Assembly: GCA_002835545.1 (NCBI GenBank)
Contig: PIZK01000003.1
Span: 157,570 to 221,569, forward strand
Length of the DNA stretch: 64,000 nucleotides
Direction of reading: 5' to 3'
Source of the DNA: Alteromonadales bacterium alter-6D02
GTDB lineage: Bacteria > Pseudomonadota > Gammaproteobacteria > Enterobacterales > Psychrobiaceae
Shown: positions 37,117-45,527 of the stretch, piece after piece
Numbering within the stretch: the first letter of the stretch is position 1
Layout of the letters: every line of letters starts with the position of its first letter
Notes under the pieces: generated by a model
Seen by the model: the letters and a program-made list of their open reading frames with translations, nothing else
The model's database searches: none
What the model was told of the DNA's origin: nothing
Position numbers and translations under genes: made by a program

Positions 37117-37129
37117 TTGTGCGCTGCAA
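37117..37129 (+). promoter_or_regulatory. Proposed PhaR operator before the second phasin gene
   Basis: TTGTGCGCTGCAA matches the motif TTGTGC-NN-TGCAA seen at 30383 and 31289. It lies 32 bases before the phasin start and within the 226-base gap after phaA, suggesting that the phasin and phaC genes have their own PhaR-controlled promoter. Confidence 0.72.
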
Positions 37130-37311
37130 CATTTAATGTGTAATTTATGCCTATTTTTTAGTCATGTCAATCATGAAATTGTCATATTTTAGGCTAATAA
37201 GTGAGAGTTCACGTTAAAAATGATGTAGATCAGAAAGGGCGGACATAAAATTAAGCTGACATCGAAGTGATTCGATATCAGCTTAAATAACGTGGTTAAA
37301 GTAGAGACAAA

Positions 37312-38520
37312 TTAGTCAACAGCTTTAACAATCACCGCTGTTCCCATACCACCACCGATACATAGTGAAGCTAGACCTAGCTTGTCACCACGTTTTTTCA
37401 TTTCGTGTAGTAATGTCACCATGATACGATTACCAGATGCACCCAATGGGTGACCTAACGCAATTGCACCACCATTAACGTTAGAACGTTCTTTTAAATC
37501 ATCTAATGATTCATTATGTTCGGTACATAATGCTTTCATTACACCTAAAGCTTGAGCTGCAAACGCTTCGTTTAGTTCAAGTAAGTTAATGTCTTGTAGG
37601 CTTAAATCAGCTTGTTTTAATGCTTTAGCGACAGCTGGTACAGGACCTAAACCCATAATTGTTGGGTCGATTCCCGCTTGAGCATAAGAAACTAGTTCAG
37701 CAATAGGCTTAAGACCGTGTTGAGCAACTGCTTCTTCAGAAGCTAAGATGATTGCGGAACCACCATCATTTAAACCAGATGCATTACCTGCTGTTACTGT
37801 GCCGTCTTTCTTAAACGCTGGACGCATTTTAGCTAACCCTTCAGCAGTTGCATCTGCTTTCGGGTATTCGTCAGTATCAACAACAGATGTTTTACGACGA
37901 ACAGTTACTTCTACAGGTGTCACTTCATCTTTGAATTTACCAGATTCTAATGCGCTAACTGCACGAAGTTGACTTTGTAGTGCAAAATCATCTTGCTCTT
38001 CACGGCTAACACCAATTTTTTCAGCAACGTTTTCAGCAGTGATACCCATATGGTATTTATTAAATACATCCGTTAAACCATCATCGATTAAGCTATCAGA
38101 TAAGTTCATTCCGCCCATTTTGTTACCGTAACGGATGTCAGAGCTAACGATGAAAGGGTAACGAGACATGCTTTCGCCACCACAAGCAACAACGATGTTA
38201 GCATCGCCTGCTTTGATGTGCGCTGCAGCGTCCATCACAACTTTCATACCACTACCACAGATCATATTAACGGTATAAGCTGACGTTTCTTCTGGAATAC
38301 CAGCAGCAATTGCTGCTTGACGGCCTGGTCCCATGCCTTGACCTGCTGCAATCACGTTACCCATGATTAGTTCGTCAACTGCATTTACGTCAACGTTACC
38401 ATCAGCTAAAGCACCTTTAACCGCTTCGGCAGCTAATTGAGCAGCAGTGACAGATTTTAAAGCACCACCGAACGAACCAATTGGGGTACGCTTTGCTGCT
38501 ACAATATAAATTTTAGACAT
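37312..38520 (-). CDS. phaA: Acetyl-CoA C-acetyltransferase (beta-ketothiolase)
   Basis: A 402-residue biosynthetic thiolase that condenses two acetyl-CoA to acetoacetyl-CoA, the first step of PHB synthesis. The nucleophilic cysteine is in NMICGSGMK near residue 89. The histidine is in NGGAIALGHPLGASG near 358 and the second cysteine in ASLCIGGGMG near 388. AAGGAAA precedes the start. It is downstream of phaB with a 32-base gap, so the two are co-transcribed. The context favours a PHB role over fatty-acid degradation. Confidence 0.95.
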   Translation of the reverse strand: MSKIYIVAAKRTPIGSFGGALKSVTAAQLAAEAVKGALADGNVDVNAVDELIMGNVIAAGQGMGPGRQAAIAAGIPEETSAYTVNMICGSGMKVVMDAAAHIKAGDANIVVACGGESMSRYPFIVSSDIRYGNKMGGMNLSDSLIDDGLTDVFNKYHMGITAENVAEKIGVSREEQDDFALQSQLRAVSALESGKFKDEVTPVEVTVRRKTSVVDTDEYPKADATAEGLAKMRPAFKKDGTVTAGNASGLNDGGSAIILASEEAVAQHGLKPIAELVSYAQAGIDPTIMGLGPVPAVAKALKQADLSLQDINLLELNEAFAAQALGVMKALCTEHNESLDDLKERSNVNGGAIALGHPLGASGNRIMVTLLHEMKKRGDKLGLASLCIGGGMGTAVIVKAVD

Positions 38521-38552
38521 TCTTTATTTCCTTATTATTATTCGATTCATGC

Positions 38553-39299
38553 TTAGTGCATGTATTGACCGCCATTGATGTTTAGTGTCTCACCAGTGAT
38601 AAAACCTGCATCATCACTCGCTAGGTAGCTGATTGATTTTGCGATTTCTTCAGGCGTCGCTAAACGGCGTTGTGGGATTTGTCCTTTAATAGACTCAAGT
38701 ACTTCATCTTTTAATGCAGAAACCATTGGCGTTGCGGTGTAACCTGGTGCAACAGCATTAACAGTCACACCTGAGCGGGCTGATTCTAAAGCAAGCGATT
38801 TAGTGAAACCAATCATCCCAGCTTTAGCCGCTGCGTAATTAGCTTGACCAAATTGACCTTTTAAGCCATTGATCGAGGTGATATTGATGATGCGGCCACT
38901 GCCTTGCTCACACATTGTTTTAAAGATAGGTTGTGTGACATTAAATAAGCTATTGAGGTTAGTGTTAATCACTTCATCCCACTGCTCAAATGTCATGCGT
39001 TTGAATGTTGTATCACGAGTTAAGCCAGCGTTATTAACTAAAACGTCAACGCGGCCATATTTTTCCATTACTTCTTTAAGTGCTTGAGCACACGCTTGTG
39101 TACCACAAACATCAAGAGCAAGGGGAGCAACTTCTTCAGCAGTGAAAGATTCAGCTTGTAGCCACTCTTGTGCTGCGGTTTCTTTCCCTGGGCGATGTGT
39201 AGCAAGAACTAAATAGCCGTCATCTTTTAATTTATGACAGATAGCTGTTCCAATGCCACCCATAGCGCCTGTAACCAATGCAATTCTTTTCTCGTTCAT
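38553..39299 (-). CDS. phaB: Acetoacetyl-CoA reductase
   Basis: A 248-residue short-chain dehydrogenase that reduces acetoacetyl-CoA to (R)-3-hydroxybutyryl-CoA with NADPH. The nucleotide-binding motif is TGAMGGIG near residue 10 and NNAG near 85. The active site is formed by serine in NITSINGLKGQFGQ and the YAAAK motif. The start at 39299 is preceded by AGGGAG with good spacing; an upstream ATG at 39317 is less likely. It is the first gene of the phaBA unit. Confidence 0.95.
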   Translation of the reverse strand: MNEKRIALVTGAMGGIGTAICHKLKDDGYLVLATHRPGKETAAQEWLQAESFTAEEVAPLALDVCGTQACAQALKEVMEKYGRVDVLVNNAGLTRDTTFKRMTFEQWDEVINTNLNSLFNVTQPIFKTMCEQGSGRIINITSINGLKGQFGQANYAAAKAGMIGFTKSLALESARSGVTVNAVAPGYTATPMVSALKDEVLESIKGQIPQRRLATPEEIAKSISYLASDDAGFITGETLNINGGQYMH

Positions 39300-39703
39300 A
39301 ATAGGCTCCCTAGCCATGTTCGGTGTGAATACTTTATTACGACATTATTTAGCATAATGAACGTTTATTACCTTTTCATGAAACTGATACCAACACTGCT
39401 TAAGATGGTTTCGGTAAAACCACTCTATTAGCCCTAGTTTACTTTTTATACTATTCATAGGTAGTAGATCTAAGGGTTATATAAAAAGAAGATGTGGTTA
39501 TTAAGTAGTAAAATTCGGGGGTGTAGCTAGGCTCATTCACAGTTTAGGATAGGCATTAACTAATATAATGATTGCTTTTCAATTGTTTATTTTTTATTTT
39601 TATTTGCAAAAATTAAGGAGAATGTGTGGGTTGGAGTTCATCATTTAGTATGAGTTTTTGTTAATCAATCTTTCACACCAAAATCGATTTATTTAAACCT
39701 ATT

Positions 39704-39717
39704 TTGATTTATATCAA
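39704..39717. promoter_or_regulatory. FNR/EtrA box before the di-haem peroxidase gene
   Basis: TTGAT-TTAT-ATCAA is a perfect match to the FNR consensus TTGAT-NNNN-ATCAA. A -10-like TATCTT lies at 39739-39744. With a start near 39751 the box would be centred at about -41.5, the class II activator position. The remaining 400 bases back to phaB hold no gene I can support. Confidence 0.85.
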
Positions 39718-39787
39718 ATGATAGCGCTTACCCTCTGCTATCTTTTACATTGGGTGTGTGCCATTTTCTATTAAAAGAGCGCGATTA

Positions 39788-40804
39788 ATGTTGAAGTATC
39801 TCTTGATTGCTATCACTACCGTTTTGTTACTCTTGGTGATTGGAGGGCTTTTACGCGTGCCTGAAATAGAACATTCAGCACCAACGTCCAGTATTGTTAA
39901 TCAATCATTTGTTAAATATGATGCTCGCCAGCTGAGTCCTCTTCCGCAAGAGAACAATCTTCCTCCGAATAAAGTTAAATTAGGTGAGGCGCTGTTCCGT
40001 GATCCAATTCTGTCGTCCGATAACACCACGGCTTGTGCTTCCTGCCACCATTTACATAGTGGTGGAGATGATGGTCTTGCTGTCGCTACTGGTGTTTTTG
40101 GTCGAGCGGGGACGGTGAATTCGCCCTCAGTTTTTAATAGCGTATTTAACTTTACTCAGTTTTGGGATGGGCGTAGTCCAAACCTTGAGCAGCAAATTGA
40201 TGGCCCTATTCATAATGTTAATGAGCTAAATTCATCCTGGCCTGAGATAATCCAAAGGCTTAAACTAAATAAAGAATATTTAGAGCGATTTTCCTTTGTA
40301 TATAACGATGGCATAACTAAAGATAATATCATTGATGCAATCGTGACTTTTGAGCACAGCCTCATAACCCCAAACTCACTATTTGATCGCTATTTAAGAG
40401 GTGAGGAAACGGCATTACCAATTATTGCTAAAGTAGGTTATCAACGTTTTAAATCTTTTGGCTGCGTTAGTTGTCATCAAGGGATTAATGTTGGTGGAAA
40501 TATGTTTCAGCGACTCGGTATTATGCAACCTTATTTCGACCCTTCATCGACGAACCCGTCGGATTTAGGGCGCTATAATATTACAAAGCGTGATATTGAC
40601 CGATTTGTATTTAAAGTTCCAAGCTTACGCAATGTTGCACAAACGGCTCCTTATTTTCATGATGGGTCTGTGGCGACATTAGATGAAGCGATTGAAATTA
40701 TGGCCAAGTACCAATTAGGCAAAGACATCTCAGCAGAGGATGTAGTAGCGATCAAAGCGTTTTTGAATACGCTTTCAGGAGAATGGAAGGGCAATAAGGA
40801 ATGA
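39788..40804 (+). CDS. Di-haem cytochrome c peroxidase family protein
   Basis: A 338-residue periplasmic protein anchored or exported by an N-terminal hydrophobic segment (YLLIAITTVLLLLVIGGLL). Two c-type haem sites are present: CASCH at 83-87 and CVSCH at 226-230. FWDGRSPNLEQQIDGPI and LRNVAQTAPYFHDGSV are family blocks of bacterial cytochrome c peroxidases and MauG-like proteins. It would reduce hydrogen peroxide with electrons from the respiratory chain. The ATG at 39788 is chosen because the FNR-type promoter would start transcription near 39751. Its stop overlaps the next gene, so the two are coupled. Confidence 0.88.
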   Translation: MLKYLLIAITTVLLLLVIGGLLRVPEIEHSAPTSSIVNQSFVKYDARQLSPLPQENNLPPNKVKLGEALFRDPILSSDNTTACASCHHLHSGGDDGLAVATGVFGRAGTVNSPSVFNSVFNFTQFWDGRSPNLEQQIDGPIHNVNELNSSWPEIIQRLKLNKEYLERFSFVYNDGITKDNIIDAIVTFEHSLITPNSLFDRYLRGEETALPIIAKVGYQRFKSFGCVSCHQGINVGGNMFQRLGIMQPYFDPSSTNPSDLGRYNITKRDIDRFVFKVPSLRNVAQTAPYFHDGSVATLDEAIEIMAKYQLGKDISAEDVVAIKAFLNTLSGEWKGNKE

Positions 40805-43794
40805 GTTTAACAATGAGACTCCCTCAAGGATTGAGAATTAGGCGTTTTGCATTGAGCATGAGTGGTGTTTTATTGTGCGCCATATTATTAACATGGCTTT
40901 ATATACAAACTCAAACAGTTTCATCACAAGATCACTTAGATTACACTCAAAAACTAGAGTTAATGATGCAATATGACTCGGTTGTTGATAATGAGGTGTT
41001 AGCTAGTTATACCGGGTTAAGTCAAAACTACGACACTTTAGCGTTACATATGGGAAAACTGAGTGGCATATCGGCCGACTTAGCAAAATCACCTTCTTTT
41101 CTAACCGCTCAAGATAAGCAACGATTATTAAAGATCAATCAGGCGATACAAGTTAAGTTTGAACAAAAGTTGAGTCATGTTGATTTGTTTAAACGAGAAC
41201 ACGCAGTATATAAAAATTCATTTAACTATTTTAATCAACTATCGATGGAGTTAATGGATACATCAGAGTCAGTAGACTTCTTAGATAGCTTACAGAATTA
41301 TATCCGCTTTAGTTTATATTACATTCAAAGCCCCGAGAAAAAAGTTAAAAGAAAAATCATTTATTTAACTGAGAAGCTCATGTTGATCGCTAAAAAGCAT
41401 GAGCACCCAACAAAGGTTTTACTGCTGTTACAACACGGTGATGTTTTATTAAGTTACCGAGATAAAATAACAACGCTTCTCAATGAGCTAACACAACTAC
41501 CTTTGGTTGAACTACAGCACCAATTAGTTGAGCAATATGCTCATAGCTACGCAAATGCCGCATCGAAGGTTGATTATTACCGATGGGCATTATTTGTCAG
41601 TGCGATCAGCTTAAGTTTATTTTTGGCTTACTTTATCTATCGACTGATGGCGACGCAGTTTTTTGTTAAACAAGTCAATAATGAACTTGTCGAGCGAATC
41701 AAAGCTCAGCAGTTGGTTGAAAATAAATTGAAGCTGCAAAATACGGCATTCATGAATGCCAGTGAAGCGATAGCCCTGACCGATGATAAGGGGGTGATTA
41801 TTGATATAAACCCTGCATTCACGCGAATTACAGGGTACGAGCGCGCTGAAAGTATAGGTTTTAATCCACGCGTCTTAAAATCAGGTAAACATGACGATAA
41901 ATTCTACAAAGCGATGTGGCACTCGATCAATTCACGAGGTTTTTGGCGGGGTGAGATCTGGAATCGGCGTAAGTCAGGAGAGATTTACCCAGAAATCCTT
42001 TCGATTACTGCGATTACTAACGAGTCAGAGTTAGTCACTAACTATGTTGCGGTATTTACAGACATCACTTTATTTAAAGCGCAAGAACAGCGTTTATCTC
42101 AAATGGCTTATTATGATGATCTCACTAAATTGCCAAATCGTGTGCTTCTGACCGATCGTATCAGTCAAGCAATGTCACAAACACTGCGTAATAAAACCCA
42201 TATGGCAGTATGCTTTTTAGATTTCGATGGGTTTAAGCTTGTTAATGATATGCATGGACATCATGCCGGCAATAGCTTATTGATGGAGATGAGCCATCGC
42301 TTTAAACAGGTGATTCGGGATGGTGATAGTGTGGCTCGCATTGGGGGAGATGAGTTTGTTTTTTTACTCGTTGGATTAAAAGAAGCTCACGATTTTGAGT
42401 TGGCGATAGAGCGCATTTTAAAGTTAACTTCCTTACCTGTTCAGCTTAATGAGGTTGCGGTACAAGTGACAGCGAGCATTGGGGTGACCATTTATCCTCT
42501 TGATGACCAAGATGCCGATACTTTATTACGTAATGCCGACCAAGCGATGTATGCTGCCAAACAGGCAGGAAAAAATCGATACCATTTATTTGACCCTCAA
42601 AAAAGTAGTTTAGCGTTTAAACAAAATCAGAAGATTTCACGATTGGTTCAAGCATTTCAAGACAATGAGTTTGTCTTACATTATCAACCCAAAGTTAATA
42701 TGCGTACGGGGGATGTGTTTGGTGCAGAGGCATTGATTCGCTGGCAACATCCTGAGAAAGGGCTCGTTGCTCCGAATGATTTTTTACCATTAATTGAAAA
42801 TCATGACTTAATCGTAGAGATTGGTCACTGGGTTTTAGAAAGCGCACTACAGCAAATGATGCAGTGGCAAGCTCAAGGGTTGGATATTAAAGTGAGTGTT
42901 AATGTTTCAAGTCGTCAATTGCAACACCCGAGCTTCATTAGCGATTTAGAGGCGTTGTTAGATAAGTACCCAAAAATCCCCCATGAATCCATTGAGTTAG
43001 AAATATTAGAAACGGCCGCACTTGATTGTATTGATAACGTGTCTAATGTTATGAGTCAATCACAAGACATTGGGGTGGGTTTTTCTCTCGATGACTTTGG
43101 TACTGGATATTCCTCGCTCACCTACCTGAAGCGTTTACCGGCAACAACATTAAAGATGGATACCTCTTTTATTCGGGGGATGCTGGCTGACCCCGGGAAC
43201 TTAGCTATCGTTCATGGCATTTTAGGGCTGGCGACAGCGTTCCAAAAAAACGCGATTGCTGAAGGTGTCGAAACGCTTGAGCATGGCGTTATGCTGATGA
43301 AACTTGGTTGTGTCAATGCACAGGGGTACGCAGTTTCAAGGCCATTACCTGCTGATGAGTTTGTCCAATGGACTGAGCAATGGAGTCTGCCTAATTTGTG
43401 GAGGCCTTATCAAGATATCTACTGGGAAGATATTGATTACCCTATTTTTGCCGCTGAAGTTGAGCACCGTTATTTTGTTGAACTCTTAAGAACTGCTGTT
43501 GATTCGCATATACCTATTACGTTGTTAAACATTGGTGATCACCGCAGCTGCCAGTTTGCAAAATGGTACTATCACCATGGCCGTGAACACTATCAATACT
43601 TAGATGTTTTTACGACGATTGAAAATAGCCATCAGCGTATTCACCAATTAGCGGGGGATATCGACAAAGCTATCAGGCTAAATAGCATCGATGATGCAAC
43701 CGCATTAATGCCCGAATTAATTGCAACGCGAGATGACATCATTCGAGCACTGGGCGAATTAAGTTTTGCTGTGGCGCTAAAGATCAAAAAATAA
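40801..43794 (+). CDS. DAHL-PAS-GGDEF-EAL-CZB c-di-GMP turnover protein
   Basis: A 997-residue membrane sensor. A transmembrane segment lies near residues 16-36, then an all-helical periplasmic region to about 255 that fits the DAHL sensor type, and a second membrane segment near 260-280. A PAS domain (ASEAIALTDDKGVIIDINPAF) starts near 315. The cyclase domain has an intact GGDEF near 515, the phosphodiesterase domain an intact EAL at 643-645 and DDFGTGYSSL. The C-terminal 110 residues resemble a zinc-binding CZB domain (HRSCQFAKWYYHHG, later HQRIHQLAGD). It could both make and degrade c-di-GMP. Translation is coupled to the upstream peroxidase gene by a four-base overlap. Confidence 0.92.
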   Translation: MSLTMRLPQGLRIRRFALSMSGVLLCAILLTWLYIQTQTVSSQDHLDYTQKLELMMQYDSVVDNEVLASYTGLSQNYDTLALHMGKLSGISADLAKSPSFLTAQDKQRLLKINQAIQVKFEQKLSHVDLFKREHAVYKNSFNYFNQLSMELMDTSESVDFLDSLQNYIRFSLYYIQSPEKKVKRKIIYLTEKLMLIAKKHEHPTKVLLLLQHGDVLLSYRDKITTLLNELTQLPLVELQHQLVEQYAHSYANAASKVDYYRWALFVSAISLSLFLAYFIYRLMATQFFVKQVNNELVERIKAQQLVENKLKLQNTAFMNASEAIALTDDKGVIIDINPAFTRITGYERAESIGFNPRVLKSGKHDDKFYKAMWHSINSRGFWRGEIWNRRKSGEIYPEILSITAITNESELVTNYVAVFTDITLFKAQEQRLSQMAYYDDLTKLPNRVLLTDRISQAMSQTLRNKTHMAVCFLDFDGFKLVNDMHGHHAGNSLLMEMSHRFKQVIRDGDSVARIGGDEFVFLLVGLKEAHDFELAIERILKLTSLPVQLNEVAVQVTASIGVTIYPLDDQDADTLLRNADQAMYAAKQAGKNRYHLFDPQKSSLAFKQNQKISRLVQAFQDNEFVLHYQPKVNMRTGDVFGAEALIRWQHPEKGLVAPNDFLPLIENHDLIVEIGHWVLESALQQMMQWQAQGLDIKVSVNVSSRQLQHPSFISDLEALLDKYPKIPHESIELEILETAALDCIDNVSNVMSQSQDIGVGFSLDDFGTGYSSLTYLKRLPATTLKMDTSFIRGMLADPGNLAIVHGILGLATAFQKNAIAEGVETLEHGVMLMKLGCVNAQGYAVSRPLPADEFVQWTEQWSLPNLWRPYQDIYWEDIDYPIFAAEVEHRYFVELLRTAVDSHIPITLLNIGDHRSCQFAKWYYHHGREHYQYLDVFTTIENSHQRIHQLAGDIDKAIRLNSIDDATALMPELIATRDDIIRALGELSFAVALKIKK

Positions 43795-43823
43795 TGGCCG
43801 CTTAATACGTTAGACGTTAAAAA

Positions 43824-44852
43824 TCAGTCAATCCGCTGATAGTCTCCACGCACTTTTAAGGCAATTTTAATTGGAAATGGGTGAGGGTTTTTCCAGTACC
43901 AACCATGAGTTCCATCAAAGTCAGTGGTTAATGAACCATGAGATTGATTTTCGGTGGCTATTTTAAAACTTTTGAAGTAACCGCTTGTATCACCGGTCGG
44001 TTCGCCATGTAAGTCATAATATACCTTACCATTATCTGCTTGCCAGCTATACGCGATTGATGCTCCTTGGCTCATCTGTAGTTTATACTCGATGCCAGAA
44101 TTAGGTAAAATTGCGATGCTAATTTCATCTTGCCACTGGTGCTGTTCAGCATATAGCTTGCGATCCTGTTGATAGTCATTGATTTGACCAAGGCAAAGCC
44201 ATACTCCCAACACGGCAAGGGCAGCGTTACTTGCTAGGTTCACTTTGCTAAATTGTTGATGATTTCGGATCTGGTTTAATATAAGCAACATGACAACAAG
44301 GGCTAGCACTTGACCTAGTTCGATCCCCAAATTAAATGACATGATATTGAGTAATAAAGCATTAGGGTCAAGCGGTAATTGTTGTAAACGTGTTGATAAC
44401 CCTAAACCATGTATTAAACCTAGGGCAAAAATCATTACCAGCATATTTGGAGAATTTCGATTGAATAAGCGCTTAAACCCATCAACGTTATGAAATGCGA
44501 TGTAACATAGGCTTAATGCAATAATTGCATCGATAAAAAAGTAATTCACTTGAATACTATAAAGCGTTGCCAGCACTAAAGTAATACTATGCCCTAACGT
44601 AAAGACACTTATATATTGAATGATTTCTCTAACTTTTGACAGACATAATACAATACCAAACACAAAGGCGAGGTGGTCATAACCTGAGAGCATGTGAGTG
44701 ACTCCCAAACTGATAAACTCTAAGTTTCCGCCGTCGAGAATCATTTGTTTTTCTTGATCGCTCATGCCATGAGCGAAGGCGTTGACACTGATAAAAGTGA
44801 ACAAAATGACCAACAGATTAGCTAAACGTTGATTGTATCGCGATATACTCAT
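43824..44852 (-). CDS. HupE/UreJ-like membrane protein with extra C-terminal domain
   Basis: A 342-residue protein. The signal-like start LLVILFTFISVNAFAHG is followed by a HupE/UreJ_2-type block of about six helices with GVTHMLSGYDHLAFVFGIVLCLS, TLGHSITLVLA and ALGLIHGLGLST; the histidines could bind nickel or cobalt. After about residue 230 comes a soluble domain with ASIAYSWQADNGKVYYDLHGEP and GTHGWYWKNPHPFPIKIAL, which is unusual for simple HupE proteins. Metal uptake is only a family-level guess. The ATG at 44852 is preferred; another in-frame ATG lies at 44867. Confidence 0.78.
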   Translation of the reverse strand: MSISRYNQRLANLLVILFTFISVNAFAHGMSDQEKQMILDGGNLEFISLGVTHMLSGYDHLAFVFGIVLCLSKVREIIQYISVFTLGHSITLVLATLYSIQVNYFFIDAIIALSLCYIAFHNVDGFKRLFNRNSPNMLVMIFALGLIHGLGLSTRLQQLPLDPNALLLNIMSFNLGIELGQVLALVVMLLILNQIRNHQQFSKVNLASNAALAVLGVWLCLGQINDYQQDRKLYAEQHQWQDEISIAILPNSGIEYKLQMSQGASIAYSWQADNGKVYYDLHGEPTGDTSGYFKSFKIATENQSHGSLTTDFDGTHGWYWKNPHPFPIKIALKVRGDYQRID

Positions 44853-45072
44853 GTACTTATCTTCCATTAATTACCGATAACTGGTGCGTCGTTGCATTTT
44901 CGGGAGGGGGTTAGTGCTGAGTATGACAGTTTTGGACGTTGCTAAGAATGTTTTGAACTCATGAATTAGTCGCATGGTTTGTCGCTCTAAAGTGCTATTT
45001 TGCTTTGGAATATTATTTTAATCACTGAGTGACTGTGCTAAATTATTTTTCTTTAAAATCAACGAAAAAATT

Positions 45073-45462
45073 ATGAAAGCATTCTTGAAAGTAGTAATAG
45101 CGTTAATGTTATTGGTTGTGGGCTATAGTGTGAAGGCGAATGTCACTCCAAACGTTAATGGGTTATGGCATGATGTTAAAGCGAATGATAACTTTGCCAA
45201 AGGTACATTAATTATTGCACAAGATGGGCAACGAATCATTGTGACACATTACTTGGAATTTAAAGGGGTGCCTATGGTTGAGTATGGTCATGGTTCTCGC
45301 GAAGGCAATACGATAACGTATGATGTTATAGTCACCCAACCAATCCCCGGCTGGGTAACAAAAGGGCGTCATGTACTGGTGCTAAGTGATGATGGTAAAC
45401 GTCTGGTGGGCCAATATCACTCCACTGAGGGTAGCGGTCCGCTTGCCTTTATCAAACAGTAA
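45073..45462 (+). CDS. Secreted hypothetical protein
   Basis: A 129-residue protein with a signal peptide (hydrophobic VVIALMLLVVGYSV, cleavage near VKAN). The mature domain of about 105 residues alternates short beta-prone stretches such as GTLIIAQDGQRIIVTHYLEF and RHVLVLSDDGKRLVGQYHS, suggesting a small lipocalin-like or beta-sandwich periplasmic protein. I do not recognise the family. It is divergent from the HupE-like gene and convergent with the kinase gene. Confidence 0.65.
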   Translation: MKAFLKVVIALMLLVVGYSVKANVTPNVNGLWHDVKANDNFAKGTLIIAQDGQRIIVTHYLEFKGVPMVEYGHGSREGNTITYDVIVTQPIPGWVTKGRHVLVLSDDGKRLVGQYHSTEGSGPLAFIKQ

Positions 45463-45498
45463 AAAATTACCGGCTTGTCTATTATGATGAGCCATCGA

Positions 45499-45527
45499 AA
45501 CAAGCGAGTGTGATTAACTCGCTTGTT
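45499..45527. repeat. Convergent stem-loop at the end of the LRR-kinase gene
   Basis: AACAAGCGAGT (45499-45509) and ACTCGCTTGTT (45517-45527) match perfectly. The right arm covers the last codons of the kinase gene. It has no clear T run but may act as a shared terminator. Confidence 0.6.
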
